A stretch of DNA of 47,070 bases, taken from the NCBI RefSeq assembly GCF_030373225.1, contig NZ_JAUCZG010000035.1, positions 1-47,070 on the forward strand, in the 5' to 3' direction. The translations under genes were made by a program, and so were the position numbers. Each line of letters starts with the position of its first letter. Position 1 is the stretch's first letter. The stretch is from Hydrogenophaga sp. GTDB taxonomy: Bacteria; Pseudomonadota; Gammaproteobacteria; Burkholderiales; Burkholderiaceae_C. The notes beneath the pieces were generated by a model, which saw nothing but the letters and a program-made list of their open reading frames with translations, made no database searches and was not told where the DNA came from. This document shows positions 24,325-31,874 of this stretch, piece by piece.

Positions 24325-25215
24325 ATGCTGCAGCAGACCCCTTCCTTCCAACGCGTCGCACGTCCGGTGCCCCCGCCCAGGACCCCGGCGTCCGAAGACG
24401 GCCCGCTGGCAGAGGGCCGGGAATTCGTCTGGTCGGACGCCGACTTCTCGCGCATCAAGGCGCTGATCTACAAAAAGGCCGGCATCAGCCTGCACGACGG
24501 CAAGCACGCGATGGTTTACAGCCGCGTGTCGCGCCGGCTGCGCGAGACCGGTCACGACAGCTTCAAGACCTACCTCGACTGGCTGGAACACCACGACGGC
24601 GCCGAGTGGCAGGAGTTCATCAACGCCCTGACCACCAACCTCACCGCCTTCTTTCGCGAGCAACACCACTTCGAGATCCTGGCGCAGATGTTTGCCGCCA
24701 GCCGTTCGCAGAAGTGGCGCATCTGGTGCTCGGCCGCCTCCACCGGCGAAGAGCCCTACTCCATCGCCATGACCGCCGTCGAGGGCCTGGGCGGCAGCGG
24801 CTCGTACGACATCGTCAACAGCGACATCGACACCAAGGTGCTGGCCACCGCACAGCGCGGGGTCTACAAGGCCGACGGAACCAAGGGCCTGAGCCCGGAG
24901 CGCATGCAGCGATTTTTCATGCGGGGCAAAGGCAGCAACGAGGGCTTCATGCGCGTCAAGCCCGAACTGCAGAAAAACCTGAGCTTCCAGACCGTCAACC
25001 TGATCCACGACCTGCCGTTTCGCGAACCCTTCGACGTGGTGTTCTGCCGCAACGTGATGATCTATTTCGATGCCGCCACGCAGCGTCAGGTGCTCGAGCG
25101 CATCCACCGCGTGATGAAGCCCGGCGGCATGCTGTTCGTCGGCCACGCCGAGAACTTCAGCGACGCGCGCAACCTGTTTGCGCTGCGCGGCAAAACGGTC
25201 TACGAACGTCTGTGA
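24325..25215 (+). CDS. cheR: Chemoreceptor methyltransferase CheR
   Basis: CheR transfers methyl groups from S-adenosylmethionine to receptor glutamates for adaptation. The 296-aa product has a variable 35-residue start and the helical N-domain with T-N-L-T-A-F-F-R-E near 110-118. The SAM site S-A-A-S-T-G-E-E-P-Y-S lies at about 136-146, and D-V-V-F-C-R-N-V-M-I-Y-F near 236-247. The ATG at 24325 lacks a strong Shine-Dalgarno. cheD follows after 10 bases. Confidence 0.97.
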   Translation: MLQQTPSFQRVARPVPPPRTPASEDGPLAEGREFVWSDADFSRIKALIYKKAGISLHDGKHAMVYSRVSRRLRETGHDSFKTYLDWLEHHDGAEWQEFINALTTNLTAFFREQHHFEILAQMFAASRSQKWRIWCSAASTGEEPYSIAMTAVEGLGGSGSYDIVNSDIDTKVLATAQRGVYKADGTKGLSPERMQRFFMRGKGSNEGFMRVKPELQKNLSFQTVNLIHDLPFREPFDVVFCRNVMIYFDAATQRQVLERIHRVMKPGGMLFVGHAENFSDARNLFALRGKTVYERL

Positions 25216-25225
25216 GAAAGCCCGG

Positions 25226-25855
25226 ATGATCGCAGCCCCCACCTCCCGACTCGACCAGCTCAAGGCCCGCAAGGGCAAGCCGGGCGAGGCCAGCTTTTTC
25301 TACAACGACCATCACTTTCACCAGGACGCGGTGAAGGTGCTGCCCGGCGAGTACTACGTGACCGCCGACGACATGATGGTGATGACGGTGCTGGGCTCCT
25401 GCATCGCCGCCTGCATCTACGACCCTCGCGTGCGGGTCGGCGGCATGAACCACTTCATGCTGCCCGACGGTGGCAACGACGCGGGCGGGCGTTACGGCTC
25501 GTTCGCCATGGAACTGCTGATCAACGAGATGATGAAACTCGGCGCCCGGCGCGAGTCGATGCAGGCCAAGGTGTTCGGCGGTGGCCAGGTCATGCACACC
25601 TTCACCACCATGAACGTGGGCGAACGCAACACGCAGTTCGTGCTGGACTACCTGCAGACCGAGCGCATTGCAGTGATCTCCAAGGACGTGCTGGACATCC
25701 ACCCGCGCAAGGTCTGCTACTTCCCCGCCACCGGCAAGGCCATGGTCAAGCGGCTGGCGCACTCGCACCCCGAAACCCTGGAAACGCAGGAACGCAAGAG
25801 CAGCGCATCGGTGGTGGCCAAGGCCGTTGCCGGCGGCTCGGTGGATCTGTTCTGA
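25226..25855 (+). CDS. cheD: Chemoreceptor glutamine deamidase CheD
   Basis: CheD deamidates receptor glutamines and, in several bacteria, partners with CheC/CheY phosphatases. The 209-aa product has the catalytic Cys59 in L-G-S-C-I-A and His76 in G-M-N-H-F-M-L-P, 17 residues apart as in characterised CheD. The conserved K-V-F-G-G-G region is near 115. After the domain comes an extended tail ending in G-G-S-V-D-L-F. That end closely matches the last residues of the CheZ-like protein. The ATG at 25226 is 10 bases after cheR. Confidence 0.95.
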   Translation: MIAAPTSRLDQLKARKGKPGEASFFYNDHHFHQDAVKVLPGEYYVTADDMMVMTVLGSCIAACIYDPRVRVGGMNHFMLPDGGNDAGGRYGSFAMELLINEMMKLGARRESMQAKVFGGGQVMHTFTTMNVGERNTQFVLDYLQTERIAVISKDVLDIHPRKVCYFPATGKAMVKRLAHSHPETLETQERKSSASVVAKAVAGGSVDLF

Positions 25856-25884
25856 AAGTCCTTGTGAACACCCCCGTCGCTTGC

Positions 25885-25945
25885 TCACTGCGTGCAGCCG
25901 CATCCTCCCTCAAAGGGGCAACACCTGCGGCCCGGCAAGGCACGT
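25885..25945 (+). repeat. Dispersed post-stop GC repeat, degenerate copy F
   Basis: A decayed copy lies between cheD and cheB, with CACTGCGTGCAGCCGC, CCTCCCTCAAAGGGG and CACCTGCGGCCCGGCAAGGCACGTG. The last arm matches copy B over CACCTGCGGCCCGGCAA. It begins about 30 bases after the cheD stop. Confidence 0.55.
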
Positions 25946-25966
25946 GAAGCAGCAAGGAGAACAAAA

Positions 25967-27058
25967 ATGGCAAAAATCAAAGTGGTCGTGGTGGACGATT
26001 CGGCGCTCGTGCGCAGCCTGCTGACCGAAATCATCAACCGCCAGGCCGACATGACCTGCGTCGGCGCCGCGGCCGACCCGCTGGTGGCGCGCGAAATGAT
26101 CCGGGAAACCAACCCCGACGTCATCACGCTGGACGTGGAGATGCCGCGCATGGACGGGCTGGAATTCCTCTCGCGACTGATGCGCCTGCGACCGATGCCG
26201 GTGGTGATGGTCTCCACCCTCACCGAGCAGGGGGCCGAGACCACCCTGCGCGCGCTGGAGATGGGCGCGGTCGACTTCGTGGCCAAGCCCCGCATCGGCG
26301 TGAGCAGCGGTCTGCAGGAACTGGCTGGCGACATCGTGGACAAGATCCGCGTGGCGGCGGCCGCGCACGTGAGGCGCCTGCCGCCCGCGCCTGCGGCCGG
26401 CACCGCCCCGGTGGGTGGTGGCGCCCATGAGGCGCCACGCGCTGCGCTGCCGCGCGTCTCGACCGAGAAGATCATCTGCATCGGCGCCTCCACCGGTGGC
26501 ACCGAAGCGATCCGCGAGGTGCTGATGCCCATGCCGGCCGACGCGCCGGCCATCGTCATCACCCAGCACATGCCGCCGGGCTTCACCACCAGCTTTGCCA
26601 ACCGGCTCAACACCCTGTGCCGCATCCGCGTTCAGGAAGCCCGGCACGGTGAGCGCATCCTGCCCGGCCACGCCTACATCGCGCCCGGTGGTCACCACCT
26701 GCGCATCGACCGCAGCGGCTCCAACTACGTGGCCGTGGTCGAGGACACCGAACCCGTGAACCGCCACCGACCGTCGGTGGAGGTGCTGTTCAAGTCGGCG
26801 GCACGCGTGCTCGGCCCCAACGCGCTGGGCATCATGCTCACCGGCATGGGCGCAGACGGCGCGCAGGCCATGCGCGAAATGAAGGACGCCGGCAGCTACA
26901 ACTACGTGCAGGACGAAGCCAGCTGTGTGGTCTTCGGCATGCCGCGCATGGCCATCCAGTGCGGCGCGGCGCACGAGATCCTGCCCCTGACGCAGATCGC
27001 CAACGCGGTTCTCAACCGCCTGGCCAGCACGCCGGCCGGCGTGCGGCACCGCATCTGA
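25967..27058 (+). CDS. cheB: Chemoreceptor methylesterase/deamidase CheB
   Basis: CheB removes receptor methyl groups when phosphorylated by CheA. The 363-aa protein has a receiver (residues 4-120, acidic D10-D11, acceptor D56 in T-L-D-V-E-M-P), an Ala/Pro linker, and the methylesterase domain with the triad Ser175 (G-A-S-T-G-G), His201 (T-Q-H-M-P-P) and Asp297 (G-M-G-A-D-G). AAGGAG at 25954-25959 fits the ATG at 25967. The next gene begins after 40 bases on the same strand, so the operon may continue. Confidence 0.97.
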   Translation: MAKIKVVVVDDSALVRSLLTEIINRQADMTCVGAAADPLVAREMIRETNPDVITLDVEMPRMDGLEFLSRLMRLRPMPVVMVSTLTEQGAETTLRALEMGAVDFVAKPRIGVSSGLQELAGDIVDKIRVAAAAHVRRLPPAPAAGTAPVGGGAHEAPRAALPRVSTEKIICIGASTGGTEAIREVLMPMPADAPAIVITQHMPPGFTTSFANRLNTLCRIRVQEARHGERILPGHAYIAPGGHHLRIDRSGSNYVAVVEDTEPVNRHRPSVEVLFKSAARVLGPNALGIMLTGMGADGAQAMREMKDAGSYNYVQDEASCVVFGMPRMAIQCGAAHEILPLTQIANAVLNRLASTPAGVRHRI

Positions 27059-27098
27059 CCACCCACGTTCACCCTCAATTTTCAAAGGACAGATCACC

Positions 27099-27605
27099 AT
27101 GACCAACCGTCGCTTTTTCACCTTGCTGCTGGCCCTGGCCGCGGCCACACCCGCGGTGTTTTCCCAGGCGCTGGAGGCGCCCAAGGGCCGGGCCATCCTC
27201 AGCATCAGCGGCAAGATCGGCGCCACCAACAAGGGCGACCTGGCCGTGTTCGACATGGCCATGATCGAGAAACTGCCCCAGCACAGCTTCACCACCCGAA
27301 CGCCCTGGTACGACAAGCCGGTGAAGTTCACCGGCCCGCTGCTGTCGGATGTGCTCGCCCTGGTCAAATCCAGCGGCACCAACCTGAGCGCGGTGGCCAT
27401 CAACGACTACAAGATCAAAATCCCGATCGAAGACCTCGGCAAGCATGGCGTGCTCATGGCCCGCCTGATCGACGACCAGCCGATCCCCGTGCGCAGCAAA
27501 GGTCCGCTGTTCGTGGTCTACCCGTTTGACAACGCCGCCGAGTTGCGCACCTCGGTCTATTACGAACGTTCCATCTGGCAACTCAAGGCCCTGGAATTGA
27601 AATGA
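27099..27605 (+). CDS. Periplasmic molybdopterin-oxidoreductase-like fold protein without cysteine
   Basis: This 168-aa protein has a cleavable signal peptide (hydrophobic residues 5-20, A-V-F-S-Q-A) and a core resembling oxidoreductase molybdopterin-binding-like domains (F-T-G-P-L-L-S-D-V-L, then A-I-N-D-Y and Y-Y-E-R-S-I-W-Q-L near the end). There is no cysteine, so the usual Mo-ligand of sulfite-oxidase enzymes is absent; a catalytic Mo enzyme is unlikely. AAGGAC precedes the ATG. Its stop overlaps the next gene, a membrane kinase, in ATGA, which suggests it is a periplasmic sensor partner. That role is inferred. Confidence 0.75.
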   Translation: MTNRRFFTLLLALAAATPAVFSQALEAPKGRAILSISGKIGATNKGDLAVFDMAMIEKLPQHSFTTRTPWYDKPVKFTGPLLSDVLALVKSSGTNLSAVAINDYKIKIPIEDLGKHGVLMARLIDDQPIPVRSKGPLFVVYPFDNAAELRTSVYYERSIWQLKALELK

Positions 27606-29857
27606 ACCTCCGGCCCACCGGTCTCAGCGGCTGGCGAGTCAGGCACTGGGTGGCCGCCATTGGTGCGGCCCTGCTGGTCACGCTGACGCCGCTGAGCTAC
27701 ATCCAGTACAAGCAGTTCGACCTGATGCAGGACGTGGCGGTCAACCAGGTCGACTCCATCATGTGGCAGTCCTACCAGCTCGAGCGTGAACTCAGCCACC
27801 TCGGCTATGCGTTGCACAGCTCCGTCGACCCGGAATCCACAGTCGAGATGGACCATCTGGTCGAACGGTACGAGGTGTTCGTCAGCCGCATCGCGCTGGT
27901 CACCGACATGCCGCGCAGCGACCTGCTCAACACCACACCGGCCTACCTGGAAGCCATCCGGCTGGTGAATGATTTTGTGACGCAGGCCGACCCGGTCTTT
28001 GCGGATCCCGACGCCCTGCTGGCACAGCGCCCTGCGCGGCTGGCATTGACCCGGGCCATCGAGCAGATCGGGCCTGCGATGGGCGAACTCACGCGCGAAG
28101 CCAACCGTGCCACGGCGCGTTTCGTGGACGAACGCAACATCCAGCTGCGCGACCAGGGCCGCCTGGTGATCGGCCTGGCCGGCATTCAGGCGCTTGTGTT
28201 GCTGCTGTTCGTGGTGCTGCTGGTGCGCCATCTGCGCCGCCAGGTTCTCCAATACGAGAAACTCCAGGCGATCTCGCGCGAACTGGCCGTGGCCAGGGAC
28301 GAGGCCGAAGCCGCCAACCATGGCAAGAGCGTTTTCCTGGCGAACATGAGCCATGAGATCCGCACACCGTTCCAGGGCGTGCTGGGCATGCTCAACCTGC
28401 TCGACGAAACCCGGCTCTCCAGCCAGCAGCGCGACTACGTGCAGACGGCGCGCGACTCGGCGCAACACCTGCTGAGCGTGCTCAACGACATCCTGGATGT
28501 CTCGACCATGGAATCCGGCACGCTGCGCCTGGCGCCCGAGCCTTCGCGCCTGCGCTCGCTGGTGCAGGAGGTCGAGGGCCTGATGCGGGCTGCCGCACGC
28601 GAGAAGGGCCTGACGCTGGAAGTCGAGACCGCGCCGGACCTGCCCGAATGGGTGATGGCCGACCCCACCCGGGTGCGCCAGATCCTCTTCAACCTGCTGG
28701 GCAACGCGGTGAAGTTCACCAGTGAGGGCAGCATCACGGCCCGCCTGTCGCGGCTGGAGGGCACGCCCGATGGCGTCAGCCTGACGGTGCAGGACACCGG
28801 CATGGGCATGGACGCGGCCACCGTGGCCCAGCTGTTCACCCGCTTCTACCAGGCCGACAACTCGATTCGCCGGCGCATCGGCGGCAGCGGGCTGGGTCTG
28901 GAAATCTCGCGCAACCTGGCCCACATGATGGGTGGCAACATCGAGGTCTGCAGCGAGCCGGGTCAGGGCTCGGTGTTCACCGTGCACATGATCCTGCCGC
29001 AGACCGTGGCGCCTGCTCTGGTGGCACACACGACCGACGGCACGGGCCCGGCGCGCCAGCTGCGCGTTCTCGTGGCCGAAGACCACCCGATCAACCTGAA
29101 GTACATGAACATCCTGCTCGAACGCATGGGGCACGAAGCGGTGTTCTGCGAAAACGGACAGGAAGCCCTGCAGCTGCTGGCGAGCCAGCCCTTCGACGTG
29201 GTGCTGCTCGACTACCACATGCCGGTGCTCGACGGCCTGGCCACCACGGCGGCGATCCGCGCGCTCGACAGCCCCAACAAGGACATCAAGGTGGTGCTGG
29301 TCACCGCCGACGTGGTGAACGACACGCGCAAGAAGGCGCTGGACGTGGGCGTCAACGAGTTCGCCAGCAAACCCCTGCAGGCGCAAGACCTGCGGCGGGC
29401 GCTGCAGCGCTGCGGCCTGCTGGACGCGACCACCGTGCTGGTGGGCGACGCCGCCCCCGTCCCCGAGCCACTGGCGCCGCGCGCGCAGGACCTCGATGCC
29501 AGCGCGGCCGGCCTGATCGACACCGAGTCCTACACCGAGATCGTTGCGATGATGCCGCCCGACACCATGGACGAATTGCTGGGCACGCTGTTCGAGCCCC
29601 CCGAGGGCAGCGTGCATGTGCTGCTGGCGTCGCTGGCCGCGGGCGACGCCGCGCAGATCGCCTACGACGCACACAAGCTCAAGGGCACGGCCATGCTGCT
29701 GGGCTTTCGGGCGCTGGTGCGCACCTCGGCACAGATCGAACGACTGGCGCAGGAAGAAGACATGCCGCTGCGCCCCGAACTGGGCACCCAGCTGCTCGAC
29801 GACGCCAGCCGCACGCAGCAGGCCCTGCGCGAGTTTTCGGGGGAACTGCCCGTCTGA
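27602..29857 (+). CDS. Hybrid histidine kinase with receiver and HPt domains
   Basis: This 751-aa inner membrane kinase has membrane segments at about 15-35 and 182-207 enclosing a roughly 145-residue periplasmic sensor region. HisKA follows with H251 (M-S-H-E-I-R-T-P), then the ATPase (N-L-L-G-N-A-V-K-F, G-S-G-L-G-L-E-I), a receiver with D537 (L-L-D-Y-H-M-P), and a C-terminal HPt with H691 (D-A-H-K-L-K-G-T-A). The complete internal phosphorelay still needs an output regulator; none is adjacent. Overlap with the periplasmic protein upstream and closeness to cheB suggest a link to chemotaxis. Confidence 0.93.
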   Translation: MNLRPTGLSGWRVRHWVAAIGAALLVTLTPLSYIQYKQFDLMQDVAVNQVDSIMWQSYQLERELSHLGYALHSSVDPESTVEMDHLVERYEVFVSRIALVTDMPRSDLLNTTPAYLEAIRLVNDFVTQADPVFADPDALLAQRPARLALTRAIEQIGPAMGELTREANRATARFVDERNIQLRDQGRLVIGLAGIQALVLLLFVVLLVRHLRRQVLQYEKLQAISRELAVARDEAEAANHGKSVFLANMSHEIRTPFQGVLGMLNLLDETRLSSQQRDYVQTARDSAQHLLSVLNDILDVSTMESGTLRLAPEPSRLRSLVQEVEGLMRAAAREKGLTLEVETAPDLPEWVMADPTRVRQILFNLLGNAVKFTSEGSITARLSRLEGTPDGVSLTVQDTGMGMDAATVAQLFTRFYQADNSIRRRIGGSGLGLEISRNLAHMMGGNIEVCSEPGQGSVFTVHMILPQTVAPALVAHTTDGTGPARQLRVLVAEDHPINLKYMNILLERMGHEAVFCENGQEALQLLASQPFDVVLLDYHMPVLDGLATTAAIRALDSPNKDIKVVLVTADVVNDTRKKALDVGVNEFASKPLQAQDLRRALQRCGLLDATTVLVGDAAPVPEPLAPRAQDLDASAAGLIDTESYTEIVAMMPPDTMDELLGTLFEPPEGSVHVLLASLAAGDAAQIAYDAHKLKGTAMLLGFRALVRTSAQIERLAQEEDMPLRPELGTQLLDDASRTQQALREFSGELPV

Positions 29858-29880
29858 AACCGCCATCCCGGCCGGCCCCG

Positions 29881-29898
29881 GTGGGCGCCATCGCCCAC
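29881..29898. terminator. Hairpin between convergent genes
   Basis: GTGGGCG (29881-29887), CCAT loop, CGCCCAC (29892-29898): a perfect 7-bp stem in the 85-bp gap between the convergent hybrid kinase gene and the gene at 29943-30656. A short TT follows. Probable weak bidirectional terminator. Confidence 0.5.
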
Positions 29899-29942
29899 TT
29901 CGGTGCCCGGCGCAGGATCCCCGTCAAGCGGGCAAACGCCGC

Positions 29943-30656
29943 TCAGGCCTTCTCGCTCAGCAGCGTGCCGGCTTCCAGCGGCGCCAGGCTGCTGTTGCCG
30001 TTTTCATCGTAGGCAATCACTTCGCCGCCGGGCACCTCGGGCGCGGCCACGGCCGGTGCTTGGTCGTCGGCCGGTGGCAGCACCGGCCAGGGCATGGCGT
30101 CGGCCCCGGCCTGTTCGGGCGCCTGCCCGACCAGCAGCGGGGGCGGCGGAAGCCGGCGCTGGATGGTGGATGCCGCCACCGCCGACAGGTCGGGTGCGGT
30201 GTCGCTCTGGTTGCCGGGCAACTCGTTGCGGCCGCCGCTCAGACCCAGCGCCTGGTCCACCACGGCGGCACTGGCGGCCCACATGCTGGAGAGCACGTCC
30301 TGCAGGCGTTCCATGGCCTTCTTGTGGCTGGCCTTGTCGGCCTCGGCTTTCTGCAGCGCCTGCTCGGCGCGCCTGGCTGCGGCTTGCTGGCCCCCCGGCG
30401 TGACAGCCGGGCCGCCCTGGGCAGCGGCTTCGCGAGGCAACAGCGGCGCTGCGTCGCTGCCGTCGGGTTTGGCTTCGCCAGGTGCACCGGCCCGGGGCCG
30501 TGGCAGGCGGGCTTCGCGCCGGGCCTCGAGGTCGGTCTGCGCATCGCGTCCGCCGGACTGCACCGGCTTGACCGGCGTGGCTGCGCTGACCGGCGCCACG
30601 GCGGTGGACGGCGGCGTGGGCCAGGACACCGGGGTGGGGCTGGAAATGTTGATCAT
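29943..30656 (-). CDS. Unrecognised protein under a strong FliA promoter
   Basis: I do not recognise this 237-aa protein. It has no signal peptide or membrane segment. Residues 1-85 are Pro/Ala/Thr-rich and disordered-looking. A helical, charged coiled-coil-prone stretch (about 88-130, Q-A-L-Q-K-A-E-A-D-K-A-S-H-K-K-A-M-E) is followed by more Pro-rich sequence, and the end contains I-A-Y-D-E-N-G-N-S. The low-complexity/helix/low-complexity layout resembles exported flagellar proteins in style only. The sigma-28 promoter at 30711-30737 (minus) is the best in the window, so it should be made with late flagellar genes. AAGGT precedes the ATG at 30656. Confidence 0.8.
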   Translation of the reverse strand: MINISSPTPVSWPTPPSTAVAPVSAATPVKPVQSGGRDAQTDLEARREARLPRPRAGAPGEAKPDGSDAAPLLPREAAAQGGPAVTPGGQQAAARRAEQALQKAEADKASHKKAMERLQDVLSSMWAASAAVVDQALGLSGGRNELPGNQSDTAPDLSAVAASTIQRRLPPPPLLVGQAPEQAGADAMPWPVLPPADDQAPAVAAPEVPGGEVIAYDENGNSSLAPLEAGTLLSEKA

Positions 30657-30710
30657 GGCGGACCTTTCACATGGCCACCGGGCGCAAACATGCCCGGTGT
30701 TCTTGACCCT

Positions 30711-30737
30711 TCATCGGCGCTCCAAAGCCGAACTTGA
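30711..30737 (-). promoter_or_regulatory. FliA (sigma-28) promoter for the unknown gene
   Basis: On the minus strand TCAAGTTC (30737-30730), an 11-nt spacer and GCCGATGA (30718-30711) match the sigma-28 consensus at 6 of 8 and 7 of 8 positions. It lies 55 bases before the ATG at 30656. Confidence 0.85.
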
Positions 30738-30853
30738 GCGCTCATTTCGGACAATCGCGCGCCACGGAGGCCCGACCGTGCGACAGCGAACACACACTCG
30801 GGCGGGTCGGCCGCGAGAATCGGGCCGATGACCATTGCCTTTGACCCGACACC

Positions 30854-31723
30854 ATGCTGAGCGCTGCATGGAGCCTGACCCGTGCCACGGTGAACGCCTG
30901 GCTCGACGACTACGCACCCAGCATGGGCGCCGCGCTGGCGTTCTACACGCTGTTTTCCATCGCACCCCTGTTGCTGATCGTGATCTCGGTGGCCGGCCTG
31001 CTGTTCGGCGAACCCGCAGCGCGCGGCGAGATCCTGGCCCAGCTGACCCAGCTGGTGGGCACCGACAGCGCCGTGGCGGTGGATTCGCTGCTGCAGGGCC
31101 TGAACCGGCCGCGCGCCGGGCTCTGGGGCACGGTGGTCGGTGTGGTGGTGGTGGTCGCGGGTGCCACCACCGTGTTCGCCGAACTGCAGGATGCGATGGA
31201 CCGCATCTGGCGTGCGCCGCCCCACCCCGAGGGCGGCGGCGTGCTGCGTTTCATTCGTGTGCGCCTGCTCTCCACCAGCATGGTGCTGGGCATCGGCTTT
31301 CTGCTCATGGTCTCGCTGGTGCTGAGCGCGGCCATGGCGGCGCTGGGCAAATGGTGGGCCCCCTGGCTGGGCGAATGGGCCATGGTGGCCGACGTCATCA
31401 ACTTCGGTTTGAGCTACCTGTTCGTGACCACGGTGTTCGCCATGATCTACAGGTGGATGCCGCGCGTTCCGGTGACCTGGCGCGATGTCTGGCTGGGCGC
31501 GGCCATCACCGCGCTGCTGTTCACGCTGGGCAAGGAACTGATCGGCCAGTACATCGGGCGCAGCGGCGTGGCCTCGGTGTTCGGCGCGGCGGCTTCGATC
31601 GTGGTGCTGCTGCTGTGGGTGTACTACTCGGCGCAGGTGTTCCTGCTCGGCGCCGAGTTCACCAGCGTGTTCGCGCACCGGCACGGCTCGCTCAAGGACT
31701 GGGAGCCGCCCCACAGCAGCTGA
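30854..31723 (+). CDS. YihY/BrkB-family membrane protein
   Basis: This 289-aa inner membrane protein belongs to the BrkB/YihY family. The sequence shows about six membrane helices, the early [18 protein letters not shown] segment (residues 24-41), a loop with R-I-W-R-A-P-P near 115-121, and the late [24 protein letters not shown] stretch near 235-262. The family was once thought to be RNase BN; that name is wrong, and its real function is uncertain (possible transporter). It is divergent from the sigma-28-controlled unknown gene. Confidence 0.93.
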   Translation: MLSAAWSLTRATVNAWLDDYAPSMGAALAFYTLFSIAPLLLIVISVAGLLFGEPAARGEILAQLTQLVGTDSAVAVDSLLQGLNRPRAGLWGTVVGVVVVVAGATTVFAELQDAMDRIWRAPPHPEGGGVLRFIRVRLLSTSMVLGIGFLLMVSLVLSAAMAALGKWWAPWLGEWAMVADVINFGLSYLFVTTVFAMIYRWMPRVPVTWRDVWLGAAITALLFTLGKELIGQYIGRSGVASVFGAAASIVVLLLWVYYSAQVFLLGAEFTSVFAHRHGSLKDWEPPHSS

Positions 31724-31779
31724 TGGGCCAGCCAGGTCAAGAAGCGGTACTGACCGGCTTTCCTTCTTGAGTTCGGCCC

Positions 31780-31806
31780 TTCAGGTGGCCAGGGCTTTGC
31801 CGATAC
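31780..31806 (+). promoter_or_regulatory. FliA (sigma-28) promoter for the Aer-like receptor
   Basis: TTCAGGTG (31780-31787), 11-nt spacer, GCCGATAC (31799-31806), 68 bases before the ATG at 31875. The -10 matches 7 of 8 bases, the -35 is weaker. Confidence 0.7.
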
Positions 31807-31874
31807 TGTCAGTACGGTCTCGTACACAGCTGCCCTTGGGGCGCGGGGCTCCACCCAACCACAGCGAGAGCCCC

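Noticed and set aside
22076..24361. 761-aa antisense frame across cheA
   Set aside because: Composition is His/Arg/Gly/Val repeats without domain similarity; it mirrors the cheA codon bias.
25885..25945. CRISPR or tandem array suspected from recurring GC-rich blocks
   Set aside because: Copies are dispersed single units after stop codons, without regular spacers or cas genes.
30854..31723. RNase BN, the old name for this family
   Set aside because: YihY/BrkB is a membrane protein; the RNase BN assignment was a historical error.
31767..31874. 36-residue N-terminal extension of the Aer-like receptor
   Set aside because: It would start before the sigma-28 promoter at 31780-31806; the PAS domain begins properly from ATG 31875.
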